A stretch of 64,000 bases of DNA from positions 3,770 through 67,769 of the forward strand of contig CAZOMV010000014.1 of the NCBI GenBank assembly GCA_964580995.1, given 5' to 3'. Position 1 is the stretch's first letter, and each line of letters starts with the position of its first letter. Source of the DNA: JAKJEP01 sp964580995 (lineage in GTDB: Bacteria; Planctomycetota; Phycisphaerae; Sedimentisphaerales; SM23-30). Below are positions 52,120-60,639 of this stretch, piece by piece. The notes beneath the pieces were generated by a model, which did not search any database, was not told the DNA's origin, and was given only the letters and a program-made list of their open reading frames with translations. The position numbers and the translations under genes are program-made.

Positions 52120-52911
52120 ATGAAAACAGATCTAGGTAATAAAATAGCTGTCATAACCGGAGCGGCCGGCGGTATCGGCAAAGCATGTGCCAAAATATTA
52201 TTGGAGAATACCGCCACGGTCGTAATAACCGATATCCAGGATGAAAAAGGCCGGCAAACCATTGCCGAATTCGCTTCGATTGGGACGTGCCGCTATATTC
52301 ATACCGATGTTACTTCCCGAAAAGAGGTAAAAAATCTGATCGATACCGTGATAGCGGAATTTGGCCGAATCGATATCTTTATCAATAATGCGGGAATCAA
52401 TTCCGGTTTCCATAGAGTCGATATCGATGCCTTTCCCCAGGAGGAGTGGGAAAAGATTGTAGGGGTGGATCTTACGGGTGCCTTTATTTGCTCCCAGTTC
52501 GCGTCTCAGGTTATGATTCAACAAAAATATGGAACGATAATCAACATTGGCTCGGTTTTCGGATCGGTTCCCGCGCGGAAACAAATTGCATTTGTTGCCG
52601 CCAAAGGAGGTTTGCACAACATGACCAAAGGCATGGCCCTGGAACTGGCCCCTTATAACATTACCGTGAATGGGGTGGCGCCGGGCAGTACGTTAACCAT
52701 GGATCCCAAACTATTTTTTGGTGAAAACGATCCCGCCATAGCCCAACGAGCGCAGGGAATATTGTCTCATATCCCCTTGAAACGTTTGGCCATGCCGGAA
52801 GATATCGCCAATGCGGTGCTCTTCCTGGCTGCCGAGGAAAGCCGGTATATCACCGGACATATTTTGACCGTGGACGGCGGCTGGACGTGCGGATATACCC
52901 GCGATTTTTGA
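52120..52911 (+). CDS. SDR-family oxidoreductase with Phe replacing the catalytic Tyr
   Basis: A 263-residue short-chain dehydrogenase. TGAAGGIG (13-20) binds NAD(P), NNAG (89-92) and INIGS (Ser145) are normal. The active-site Y-x-x-x-K reads F158-V-A-A-K162; the codon is TTT, so the key tyrosine hydroxyl is missing. The C-terminal region, with NAVLFLAAEESRYITGHILTVDGGW, is intact. Enzymes lacking this Tyr can be inactive or use another acid. It is 34 nt after the UroD-like gene and 25 nt before the FAH gene. Confidence 0.85.
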   Translation: MKTDLGNKIAVITGAAGGIGKACAKILLENTATVVITDIQDEKGRQTIAEFASIGTCRYIHTDVTSRKEVKNLIDTVIAEFGRIDIFINNAGINSGFHRVDIDAFPQEEWEKIVGVDLTGAFICSQFASQVMIQQKYGTIINIGSVFGSVPARKQIAFVAAKGGLHNMTKGMALELAPYNITVNGVAPGSTLTMDPKLFFGENDPAIAQRAQGILSHIPLKRLAMPEDIANAVLFLAAEESRYITGHILTVDGGWTCGYTRDF

Positions 52912-52936
52912 TAAAAAAGAGTTAGGAGTAAACGAT

Positions 52937-53722
52937 ATGCGGCTAGGACGATTCCTCGACCAAAACAATCAGATATTTTATGGAATAATCAAGGAGGATA
53001 CCATTCACGGGATAGATGGCGACATTTTCGATCGATGGGAAAAAACCGACCGAACGATAGCGGCGGCGGATGTCCGATTCTTGGCGCCTGTTATGCCGGT
53101 CAATATTTTTGCCCTGGGACTGAATTACAAAAGCCACACGGCTCAGTGCCAGCAAGAGATCCCGTCCCGCCCGGAATTTTTTCTCAAGGCCACTTCCTGT
53201 GTCACCGGGCACGGTTCGCCGATCCTGATTCCGAAATGGGCCTCCAGCCAGGTGGACTATGAAGCGGAAATGGCAATCGTGATCAAAAAGACCGCCCGCA
53301 ATATCACGGAAAAAGAAGCCCCGGATTACATACTGGGTTATACCTGCGGCAACGATGTCAGCGCCCGCGATTGCCAGCTACAGGATCTGCAATGGTCCCG
53401 CGGGAAATCCTTCGAAACCTTTGGTCCTCTAGGCCCCTGGATCGAAACGGACCTGGATCCCGGCCATTGCCATCTGCGCTGCTGGGTGAATGACGAACTG
53501 CGGCAGGATTCCATTACTTCGATGATGATTTTCCCCGCTGCGCATATTGTCAGTTACCTGTCTCGCTGTACAACGCTTCTGCCGGGAACCGTCATTTTTT
53601 CGGGAACCCCCAGCGGCTGCGGCGGGCATATCAATCCCCAGGTCTGGCTGAAACCCGGCGATGTGGTAAAAATCGAGATAGAAGGCATAGGAATTTTACA
53701 AAATCCGGTAGCCGAAGCTTGA
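52937..53722 (+). CDS. Fumarylacetoacetate hydrolase (FAH)-family protein
   Basis: A 261-residue metal-dependent hydrolase or decarboxylase. ALGLNYKSH, VDYEAEMAIVI (metal-binding acidic residues), GNDVSARDCQ, KSFETFGPLGPWI and GTVIFSGTPSGCGG are all in family order. Known members cut acylpyruvates or 2,4-diketo-3-deoxy sugar acids to pyruvate plus an acid. Its neighbour is an SDR, the pairing seen in the L-fuconate and L-rhamnonate 2,4-diketo pathways, so a similar role is plausible. Confidence 0.9.
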   Translation: MRLGRFLDQNNQIFYGIIKEDTIHGIDGDIFDRWEKTDRTIAAADVRFLAPVMPVNIFALGLNYKSHTAQCQQEIPSRPEFFLKATSCVTGHGSPILIPKWASSQVDYEAEMAIVIKKTARNITEKEAPDYILGYTCGNDVSARDCQLQDLQWSRGKSFETFGPLGPWIETDLDPGHCHLRCWVNDELRQDSITSMMIFPAAHIVSYLSRCTTLLPGTVIFSGTPSGCGGHINPQVWLKPGDVVKIEIEGIGILQNPVAEA

Positions 53723-53735
53723 AAAAGAGGTGCCT

Positions 53736-54914
53736 ATGAACACTAACAGAATAAACGAACTAATAAAAATATATCATGACGGTTTACTGAATGATACCAT
53801 TCCGTTCTGGATGAAACATACGATCGACAGGGAGTGCGGCGGCTTTTTGAATTATCTGGATCAGGACGGAACGGTTCTGAATTATGACAAGCCGGTCTGG
53901 GTGCTGGGCCGATTTACCTGGGTTACCGCTATGCTCTACAATCAGGTGGAAAAACGGCCGGAATGGCTGGCTACTTCGAAGCATGGGATCGAGTTTCTGG
54001 AAAAATACTGTTTTGATACGGACGGGCGCATGTTTTTTGAAGTTACCCGGGATGGCCGACCGCTGCGAAAACGAAGGTATGTTTTCTCGGAAACATTCGG
54101 GGTCATGGCTTTTTCGGAATATGGGCTGGCCGCCCGGGATGAGATAAGGCTGGACCAGGCGAAAAAGCTATACCGATTGGTCGTCCGCTATCACGATAAT
54201 CCGGAACTGCTGCCTCCGAAAATCTTCCCGCAAACTCGGCAAACCAAGAGTCACGCCTTGGCGATGATCCTGCTTTGTATCTCCCAGCAGATGCGCAAAG
54301 TAGATGCCAATCCCCTGTATGATGAAATCATCGACCGCTGCCTGCAGGAAGTATTTCACGATTTTATGAAATACGACGAAAAGGCCCTTTTTGAAACGGT
54401 GGGAGTCCATGGGCAGCGGCTGGACAGTGTGGAGGGCCGCTGTATCAATCCGGGCCATGCCATCGAAACCGCCTGGTTTATCATGGAAGAATCCCGGCAC
54501 CGGCAGGACCGGGACTTGCTGGAAAAGGCCTGCCTGATTCTGGACTGGTCGCTGGAGCTGGGCTGGGATAAGGAATATGGCGGCCTGTTGTATTTTGTGG
54601 ATATCGAAGGCAAACCGGCGGAACAATATGAACACGATATGAAACTCTGGTGGCCGCATAACGAGGCGATCTACGCCTGCCTGCTGGCTTATCATCTTAC
54701 GGGCGATACCAAATATGAACAGTGGCATCAAAAGCTGCATGACTATGCCTACTCGCATTTCCCGGACCGGAAAAACGGAGAATGGTTTAAATACCTCCAT
54801 CGGGACGGCACGCTTTCTTCCACCGTCAAAGGAAATCGTTGGGCTGGGCCGTTCCATCTATCCCGGATGCAGTTCAACTGCTGGAAACTGCTGGAAGAAA
54901 TGAAAAATACCTAG
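53736..54914 (+). CDS. AGE-family epimerase/isomerase
   Basis: A 392-residue alpha-alpha barrel of the N-acylglucosamine 2-epimerase superfamily. Family motifs are WVLGRFTWVTAMLYN, FFEVTRDGRPLRKRRY, ETFGVMAFSEYG, KSHALAMIL, GHAIETAWFIMEE and WWPHNEAIYACLLAY, including the catalytic His residues in the last three. It interconverts C2 epimers or aldose/ketose forms of a free sugar. The ATG at 53736 follows GAGG at a normal distance. Substrates of the family range from ManNAc to mannose and cellobiose, so this one is unassigned. Confidence 0.9.
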   Translation: MNTNRINELIKIYHDGLLNDTIPFWMKHTIDRECGGFLNYLDQDGTVLNYDKPVWVLGRFTWVTAMLYNQVEKRPEWLATSKHGIEFLEKYCFDTDGRMFFEVTRDGRPLRKRRYVFSETFGVMAFSEYGLAARDEIRLDQAKKLYRLVVRYHDNPELLPPKIFPQTRQTKSHALAMILLCISQQMRKVDANPLYDEIIDRCLQEVFHDFMKYDEKALFETVGVHGQRLDSVEGRCINPGHAIETAWFIMEESRHRQDRDLLEKACLILDWSLELGWDKEYGGLLYFVDIEGKPAEQYEHDMKLWWPHNEAIYACLLAYHLTGDTKYEQWHQKLHDYAYSHFPDRKNGEWFKYLHRDGTLSSTVKGNRWAGPFHLSRMQFNCWKLLEEMKNT

Positions 54915-54933
54915 CAAAAAGGGAATGGATATC

Positions 54934-55740
54934 ATGCACAAAGAAATCCTTCAGATGTTTGATCTTACCGGCCAGGTTTCGCTCATTATCGGCGGAGCGC
55001 GGGATCTGGGTTTTGACATGGCCTCCACGCTGGCTGGGGCCGGCAGTCATCTGGTCATCACTTCGCGTAATTATCAAAGAGCCGGGCAGTCCGCCCAGAA
55101 ACTCCAGGAAAAATACCAGGTGGAGGTGCTGGCGCTGGAACTGGACCATACTAACGCCGGGCAGGTTCAAGAGGCAGCCGTCCGGGCTGAACAATGGAAG
55201 GGAAAGATTGATATTCTGGTCAACAATGCCGGCGGCGGGTCCGGCCAGCCGCCTAGCCGGCTGTTTGAGAAATCGCCCGATCAGGTGGCGGATTTGATTC
55301 AGCAGAATCTGACCGGAACCCTATATTGCTGCCGGGAGGTGGGAAAAATCATGAGCCGGCAGGGCCGGGGCAAAATCATAAATATTGCCTCCGTGGCCGG
55401 CATCCTGGGTCGCGACCGCCGCATGTATGACCGCAGCCACATACAGGGGCAGTCCATCGACTACGCGGCGGCCAAAGCCGGAATTATTGGTATGACCAGA
55501 GATTTAGCCGCTTATCTCTCGCCGATGGGGATTTATGTAAATTGTATTTCACCCGGCGGGTTCGCGCGCAATCTGCCGGAAAGTTTCGTAAAGGAGTACA
55601 GTGACCGCACCCCCCTGGGCAGGATGGGCCGCGACGGGATCGATCTGAATGGGGCGGTCTTGTTTCTGGCTTCGTCCGCTTCCGACTATGTGACCGGACA
55701 CAACCTGGTGGTGGACGGAGGATTTACCATATGGCAGTAA
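54934..55740 (+). CDS. SDR-family oxidoreductase
   Basis: A 268-residue short-chain dehydrogenase. The cofactor loop is GGARDLG, a variant of TGxxxGIG; NNAG, INIAS and the catalytic Y-A-A-A-K (SIDYAAAKAGI) are intact, in contrast to the SDR at 52120. Close relatives act on gluconate-type or 3-keto sugars. Start at 54934 is chosen because AAAGGGA lies 9 nt before it, whereas the upstream ATG touches it. Its stop overlaps the next gene by 10 nt. Confidence 0.9.
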   Translation: MHKEILQMFDLTGQVSLIIGGARDLGFDMASTLAGAGSHLVITSRNYQRAGQSAQKLQEKYQVEVLALELDHTNAGQVQEAAVRAEQWKGKIDILVNNAGGGSGQPPSRLFEKSPDQVADLIQQNLTGTLYCCREVGKIMSRQGRGKIINIASVAGILGRDRRMYDRSHIQGQSIDYAAAKAGIIGMTRDLAAYLSPMGIYVNCISPGGFARNLPESFVKEYSDRTPLGRMGRDGIDLNGAVLFLASSASDYVTGHNLVVDGGFTIWQ

Positions 55741-56723
55741 AAAGAAAAATCGCCGTGGTCGGCCTGGGTTCTATCGGGAAACGCCATGCCCGCTTATGGA
55801 AAGAACGTGAAGAATTTAGTGTAGAAGGGGTGGAGCCGGACAAAAAAATCATTTCCGCGGCAAAAAAGGAAATAGGCGATTTACCCATCCATTCGGATTT
55901 CGACCGGATGCTAAAAACGCAGCCGGAGATCGTTCTGATTGCCACGCCGCACGGCCTCCATGCCGAACAAACCATTCAGGCCCTGAACGCCGGCTGTCAT
56001 GTTTTTTGTGAAAAGCCCATGAGCAACCGCCTGGATACTGCCCGGAAAATGAAGGCGGCCGCGGATCGTTCGGAGAAAATTCTGAATATCGGCTTTCACT
56101 TTCATTTCCATCCGGCCCTGCAAAAACTGAAAAGTCTGATTGCCAAAGGCGCCCTGGGGCAGGTACTTCATGCCTATGTGCGGGTTGGAACCTATCAAAC
56201 GCTGGTCTGTTCCCAGTCCCGCTACCAGTGCCGGCAGGAAGGGGCACTCATGTTTGATTATGCCCACCAGCCGGATATTCTCTATTGGATGCTGAACGAA
56301 AAGCCGGCGGCGGTGGTGGCCCAGGCCGCCCAGGCGGGTGATTTTGCCTTGTCGTCCAATCCGAACTTTATTGATATTTTGTGCCGTTATGATTCGCCCC
56401 TGATGACGGCTATCCACCTGAACTATGCCCAAAGGCCCGACCGGCATGAATATGAAATCGTGGGCGACCAGGGCTGGGCCATACTGGATGTCTTCCAGGG
56501 ATCTTTAAAAACCGCGCGGCACGGTCATGCGGCCGTAAAGACCCAAAAAATCTGCGTGGAACGAGACGATATCTACCGTGCTGAACATCAGGCCTTTTTG
56601 GATGCGGTAGATGGGAAAAGGAAACCAGAAACTTCAGCCGCGGACGGCCTGATCTCCGTGGCGGTGTGCCAGGCCGCCCTCGAATCCTGGAAAAAAGGCC
56701 GATGGATTTCCATAGTTGTTTGA
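55731..56723 (+). CDS. Gfo/Idh/MocA-family oxidoreductase
   Basis: A 330-residue NAD(P)-dependent oxidoreductase. GLGSIGKRHARLW is the nucleotide-binding loop, EKPMSNRL the EKP motif that positions the catalytic Lys, and MFDYAHQPDILYWM holds the expected catalytic His. It overlaps the preceding SDR by 10 nt, indicating translational coupling. Members oxidise or reduce sugar rings, for example to 3-keto sugars or lactones. Confidence 0.9.
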   Translation: MAVKRKIAVVGLGSIGKRHARLWKEREEFSVEGVEPDKKIISAAKKEIGDLPIHSDFDRMLKTQPEIVLIATPHGLHAEQTIQALNAGCHVFCEKPMSNRLDTARKMKAAADRSEKILNIGFHFHFHPALQKLKSLIAKGALGQVLHAYVRVGTYQTLVCSQSRYQCRQEGALMFDYAHQPDILYWMLNEKPAAVVAQAAQAGDFALSSNPNFIDILCRYDSPLMTAIHLNYAQRPDRHEYEIVGDQGWAILDVFQGSLKTARHGHAAVKTQKICVERDDIYRAEHQAFLDAVDGKRKPETSAADGLISVAVCQAALESWKKGRWISIVV

Positions 56724-56752
56724 GTGGAAAAAAAGAAAAGAAAGGAAATAGT

Positions 56753-57652
56753 ATGAGTTCCAAGCTAAAAGGTGTGTTTCCGGCCATTACCAGCCCATGC
56801 GATAAAAAGGAGCGTTTTCTCGAAGACGAATTTTCCGCTTTGGCCACGGATTTATACCAGCAGGGCGTACACGGGCTGTATGTGTGCGGCAATACCGGCG
56901 ACGGCTATCTTATGTCCCTGCCGGACCGCAAGCGGGCCGCGGAATTGGCCGTTCAGGTATCACGGGAATTCAACGGCAAGGTCATCGTCCATATCGGCAC
57001 CCTGAATACGCGGGACGCGGTGGACCTGGCAATTCACGCCGCCGAATTGCAGGTAGCCGCCATTTCCAGCATGCCGCCGGTAAATCGCAGTTTCCCCCAG
57101 GTCTATGGCTATTACAAGGATATCGCCCTGGCGGCCGGCCTGCCCCTGCTGATCTATTATATTCCGGTGGTAACCCATCATACCTTTTCCTTCGAGGAAA
57201 TGCTGCAATTGCTGGATATCGAAGGCGTCGCCGGCCTGAAATATACCGACTGGAATTTATTTAACATGAAGCGGCTGATCCTGGCCCGGTCCGGCATAAC
57301 CGTATTCAACGGCTGCGACGAAATTTTCTGCCTGGGGCTGCTGTACGGCAGTGACGGCGGGATTGGAACCACCTACAACTTGTTCCCCCGGCATTTTGTC
57401 GGTATCTACGAGGCCATCCAAAAAAACGACATCGTTCGAGCTATGCAATTGCAGGATGGCCTGAGTTCCTTTTTCGATTTTCTGTATCGCAATGGTTTAT
57501 ATCCCATTTTTGAACATCTTCTGGCCCAGCACGGCTACGGCCAGCGGACCTATCGCAAACCCTTTATCCCGTTGGATCCGGCGGTCCTGAAAAATATCGA
57601 GCCGGAATTGCATGTCCGAATGGAAGCCATGACTAAACTAGTATCGGAGTAG
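56753..57652 (+). CDS. DapA/N-acetylneuraminate lyase-family aldolase
   Basis: A 299-residue Schiff-base TIM barrel. Lys163 in GLKYTDWN should form the imine with pyruvate, and the Tyr of LIYYIP supports it. GVFPAITSPC at the N-terminus is normal. Members cleave 2-keto-3-deoxy sugar acids, N-acetylneuraminate or condense pyruvate with aldehydes; in this cluster, cleavage of a 2-keto-3-deoxy acid to pyruvate and an aldehyde is the likeliest job. The start follows AAAGGAAA, and the next gene begins 2 nt after the stop. Confidence 0.85.
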   Translation: MSSKLKGVFPAITSPCDKKERFLEDEFSALATDLYQQGVHGLYVCGNTGDGYLMSLPDRKRAAELAVQVSREFNGKVIVHIGTLNTRDAVDLAIHAAELQVAAISSMPPVNRSFPQVYGYYKDIALAAGLPLLIYYIPVVTHHTFSFEEMLQLLDIEGVAGLKYTDWNLFNMKRLILARSGITVFNGCDEIFCLGLLYGSDGGIGTTYNLFPRHFVGIYEAIQKNDIVRAMQLQDGLSSFFDFLYRNGLYPIFEHLLAQHGYGQRTYRKPFIPLDPAVLKNIEPELHVRMEAMTKLVSE

Positions 57653-57654
57653 AA

Positions 57655-58770
57655 ATGACCTCGCGTGAAAGAACCCTTATCGCGTTACGATGCGGCCAGC
57701 CGGACCGCGTGCCGATCCAGGTTTTCGGCACCCAGGGTTATACCCCCGAATTGGAAACCTATGGCGATAACTATCGCCAACTGCTGGCCTATGCCCGCGA
57801 AAAAGCGGATATGCTGTATAACTGGATCGAACCGCTGGAACAATGCTGGTCGGGAATGTATTCCGCCGCCCCCCTGCAAAAACGCATGGAAAACAAAAAC
57901 GGAATCCTGGTCAAAACCCTCCTTCTGGATACCCCCGCCGGTCCCCTGATGCAGATTTCCGAAAGTGACGATCAGACCGTAAGCAACCTGAAGCTGCGGA
58001 AACCCTTTGTCGAAAATGACCGGGATTTTGAAAAACTGATGTCCATCCCCTTTACCCCCTATCGGCCCAAAACCGACGGTTATCACCAATTGCGAAAAAA
58101 AGTAAATGACAACAACGTGGTTTCCCTCGTTTTGCCCGAACCGATTGCCATAGCGGGTTTGTATTTACCGCCGACGGAATTTATCCTGTGGACCATCGAT
58201 CAGAAGGAAAAACTCCACGCCCTGCTGGATAAAATCAGAAAGAATATGGAAGATTATGTTGGGTATCTGCTTTCAAATAAAATCGGGGAAGTGTTCTGGC
58301 TCAGCGGCGCGGAAGAAGTGGTCCCGCCCCTGGGGCCGCCGGACAACTTTGATGAATTTGTCGCCGCTTACCATAAATCGGTTGTGGCCATGATTCACGA
58401 CCACGGCGGACTGGTGATTTTGCATTGCCACGGCTCCATCAAAAAGATTATTCACAAAATCCGAGATGGCGGTTACGATGCCCTCCAGCCGGTGGAGGCC
58501 CCGCCCATGGGGGATATCACCATGGCCCAGGCCAAACAGGTCGCCAAAGGCAAAATGTGCCTGATCGGCAATATCCAGGTCGGCGATCTCTATACCTCGA
58601 CCCCGGAAAAAATCGATGCCCTTTGCCGGGAAACCATCGAGCAGGCCAAACCGGACGGCGGTTTCATTTTAGGAATCACCGCCTCCCATTTTTCCGCCTC
58701 GATGGACAATCGCACCCTGGCCAATTATCTGGCCTACATCGATGCTGGCAGAAAATATGGGAAATACTGA
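57655..58770 (+). CDS. UroD-like protein 3
   Basis: A 371-residue TIM-barrel protein of the same superfamily as those at 34269 and 50922. The metal-site position reads HCHG, a third variant. It begins TSRERTLIALRCGQPDRVPI like the others. Two nt separate it from the aldolase gene and GGAG lies 6 nt before its ATG, so it is a fixed member of the operon. The reaction is unknown. Confidence 0.8.
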   Translation: MTSRERTLIALRCGQPDRVPIQVFGTQGYTPELETYGDNYRQLLAYAREKADMLYNWIEPLEQCWSGMYSAAPLQKRMENKNGILVKTLLLDTPAGPLMQISESDDQTVSNLKLRKPFVENDRDFEKLMSIPFTPYRPKTDGYHQLRKKVNDNNVVSLVLPEPIAIAGLYLPPTEFILWTIDQKEKLHALLDKIRKNMEDYVGYLLSNKIGEVFWLSGAEEVVPPLGPPDNFDEFVAAYHKSVVAMIHDHGGLVILHCHGSIKKIIHKIRDGGYDALQPVEAPPMGDITMAQAKQVAKGKMCLIGNIQVGDLYTSTPEKIDALCRETIEQAKPDGGFILGITASHFSASMDNRTLANYLAYIDAGRKYGKY

Positions 58771-58819
58771 CATAATACTTATTATCTAATAATTTGGGAA
58801 ATTTGTATAAGGATTGAAT

Positions 58820-59800
58820 ATGTTCAAAGTAGCTGTTACCGATTACGGATTTGAAAACCTGGATGTGGAAAAAAGCGTTCTGGAACCATTGGGATGTTCT
58901 CTAGTCGGGCATAAGAAATACCAGGGCGAGCAGGCATTAATTGATCTGGTATCGGATGCCGATGCGGTCATTACCCAGTTTGCCCCCGTAACCGCTGCGG
59001 TAATCCATGCCCTGAGAAAAGCCAGGGTAATCGTCCGCTATGGAATCGGCTACGACAATGTAGATTGTAAAACAGCGGCGGCCAAGTGGATTCCGGTGTG
59101 CAATGTCCCGGACTTTTGTATCGACGAAGTGGCGGATCATACCCTGGCCCTGATCCTGGAAGTAACCCGGAAAATCGCCCTCTCTTGGAATTCGATTCGA
59201 AGGGGAGAATGGAAATTGCCTTTTCCGCTGGAGCAAATGTTTGCCCTGAAAAAACTGACGGTCGGCCTGATCGCCTATGGAAAAATAGGAAGAGAAGTAG
59301 CTCTGCGTCTGAAAAATTTTAAATGCAAAATCATGGTCCACGATCCGTTCGTCGAGGATGCCGTAATTCGCAGGGATGGATTCCATCCAGCCGCCCTGGA
59401 TGAAATGTTTGCCGAAAGCGATTTGCTTTCCCTGCATTGTCCCAGCAGCGCCCAGACCCAATATATGATTAATTCCGATAGTATCCGGAAAATGAAAAAA
59501 GGGGTTATCCTGGTCAACTGCTCCCGGGGAACCCTGGTGAAAACACCCGACCTGGTCGAAGCCCTGCAAAACGGCCGAATCAGCGCAGCCGCCCTGGATG
59601 TCACCGATCCGGAACCGCTCCCCCCAGGTCATCCTCTTCTGAAAATGGACAATGTGGTCATTAACGGCCATTGTGCCTCCGGCAGTGTGGAGGCGGTTCA
59701 GTCCCTGCGAATTTCCGTGGCCCATACCGTCGCCTGTGCCCTGCAAAACAAAAAACTACCCAATATTGTAAACGGTATTCAACAGGTAGCTAAAATGTAG
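58820..59800 (+). CDS. D-2-hydroxyacid dehydrogenase
   Basis: A 326-residue NAD-dependent dehydrogenase. RYGIGYDNVD and VGLIAYGKIGREVA form the substrate and NAD loops (an Ala replaces the second Gly of GxGxxG), and the catalytic Arg (NCSRGTLV), Glu (DPEPLP) and His (INGHCAS) are all present. The order and spacing resemble the CtBP/phosphoglycerate dehydrogenase branch. It should reduce glyoxylate or another short 2-keto acid. AAGGA lies 7 nt before the ATG at 58820. It ends the catabolic operon. Confidence 0.9.
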   Translation: MFKVAVTDYGFENLDVEKSVLEPLGCSLVGHKKYQGEQALIDLVSDADAVITQFAPVTAAVIHALRKARVIVRYGIGYDNVDCKTAAAKWIPVCNVPDFCIDEVADHTLALILEVTRKIALSWNSIRRGEWKLPFPLEQMFALKKLTVGLIAYGKIGREVALRLKNFKCKIMVHDPFVEDAVIRRDGFHPAALDEMFAESDLLSLHCPSSAQTQYMINSDSIRKMKKGVILVNCSRGTLVKTPDLVEALQNGRISAAALDVTDPEPLPPGHPLLKMDNVVINGHCASGSVEAVQSLRISVAHTVACALQNKKLPNIVNGIQQVAKM

Positions 59801-60201
59801 CCCACCATCGGACCTTCTTCCAACGCCAGATACTTCGTGCCGCCCAGCGAATCCAACACCTGAACCATGGCCGGGATCATCGCCGGCACCGTGTAATGAG
59901 CTGCGATCTTGCCGCCTTTTTCCACCGCCAGCTCCGTACGGTGATTTTGCACAATCGTGCCACGGCTGTGTCAGCCGTGCTTTCTTCCAGTAACTGGAGC
60001 GAAAGCGTCTCATGGGTCCGCCGGCAATTGCTGACTATTGTCATACTTGAAAAAGAGCAGAATCTTGCCTTTATCGGTCGTGTCGCATTCGGTCTTTTGC
60101 GAGTGGCTGTCAAACAGCGGCCAGATTTCCAGATTCTCATTAAAAACGGTTTTCTCGCCCTTACCGTCAAAGGTTTGGTCATGAATAGGGGGGCATCAGT
60201 T
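59779..60201 (-). pseudogene. Decayed gene fragment interrupted by a hairpin element
   Basis: On the minus strand one frame without any start codon reads PIHDQTFDGKGEK... to LPADP, then a stop, a short stretch holding two stops, then GTIVQNHRTELAVEKGGK... to a stop at 59779. Both parts look like real protein. The interruption contains CACGGCTG-TGT-CAGCCGTG (59961-59979), a perfect 8-bp inverted repeat like planctomycete dispersed hairpins. The fragment's end overlaps the 3' end of the hydroxyacid dehydrogenase gene. I do not recognise the family. Confidence 0.5.
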
Positions 60202-60204
60202 TAT

Positions 60205-60639
60205 TTATTTTTCTCTTTTCTCTTCCCCCGCCGCCGGCTGGCTGGGAGGCAGGTTTCGGATATGATCTTGCTGCCTGGATTGAGTAGAATACGTTTTCAG
60301 GGCCTCTTGAATAATCGCTTTTTCATCCACGTCGTCCGGGCTTTCGGGGGTAAGCAAAAATCTGCCGTCCGGTCCAATCAGAAAATCCACCGGTGCCCGA
60401 TCGTTTACTCCATAGTCGGCGGAAATTTTAGATTTAAGTCCTATTCGCACCTGGGGCCAGGTAAGGGCATACTTATCAATGTGTTTGCGAAGCTGACCGT
60501 CTGATTCATCCATACTCAGTCCGATCATCTCAAAATTCTCACCCAGCCATTTTTCCATTTCCGCGTAATATTTCTTCAATCCCGGCGTACCGGCTACGCA
60601 AGGCCGGCACCAGGTCGCCCAGAAGTGAAGCAGTACCAC
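60205..60639 (-). CDS. Thioredoxin-fold (TlpA-type) part of a broken LRR-thioredoxin gene
   Basis: Residues from VLLHFWATWCRPC onward form a TlpA/peroxiredoxin-like thioredoxin fold with the active-site WCxxC, then ...LTWPQV and APVDFLIGPDGRFL. The frame lacks the fold's first strand. That strand (TTLDGRELNL) is found upstream in the LRR frame, so this is the 3' part of one gene joined by a frameshift near 60657-60660. It ends in a charged tail PAAGEEKREK. An independent start here is unlikely. Confidence 0.75.
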   Translation of the reverse strand: MVLLHFWATWCRPCVAGTPGLKKYYAEMEKWLGENFEMIGLSMDESDGQLRKHIDKYALTWPQVRIGLKSKISADYGVNDRAPVDFLIGPDGRFLLTPESPDDVDEKAIIQEALKTYSTQSRQQDHIRNLPPSQPAAGEEKREK

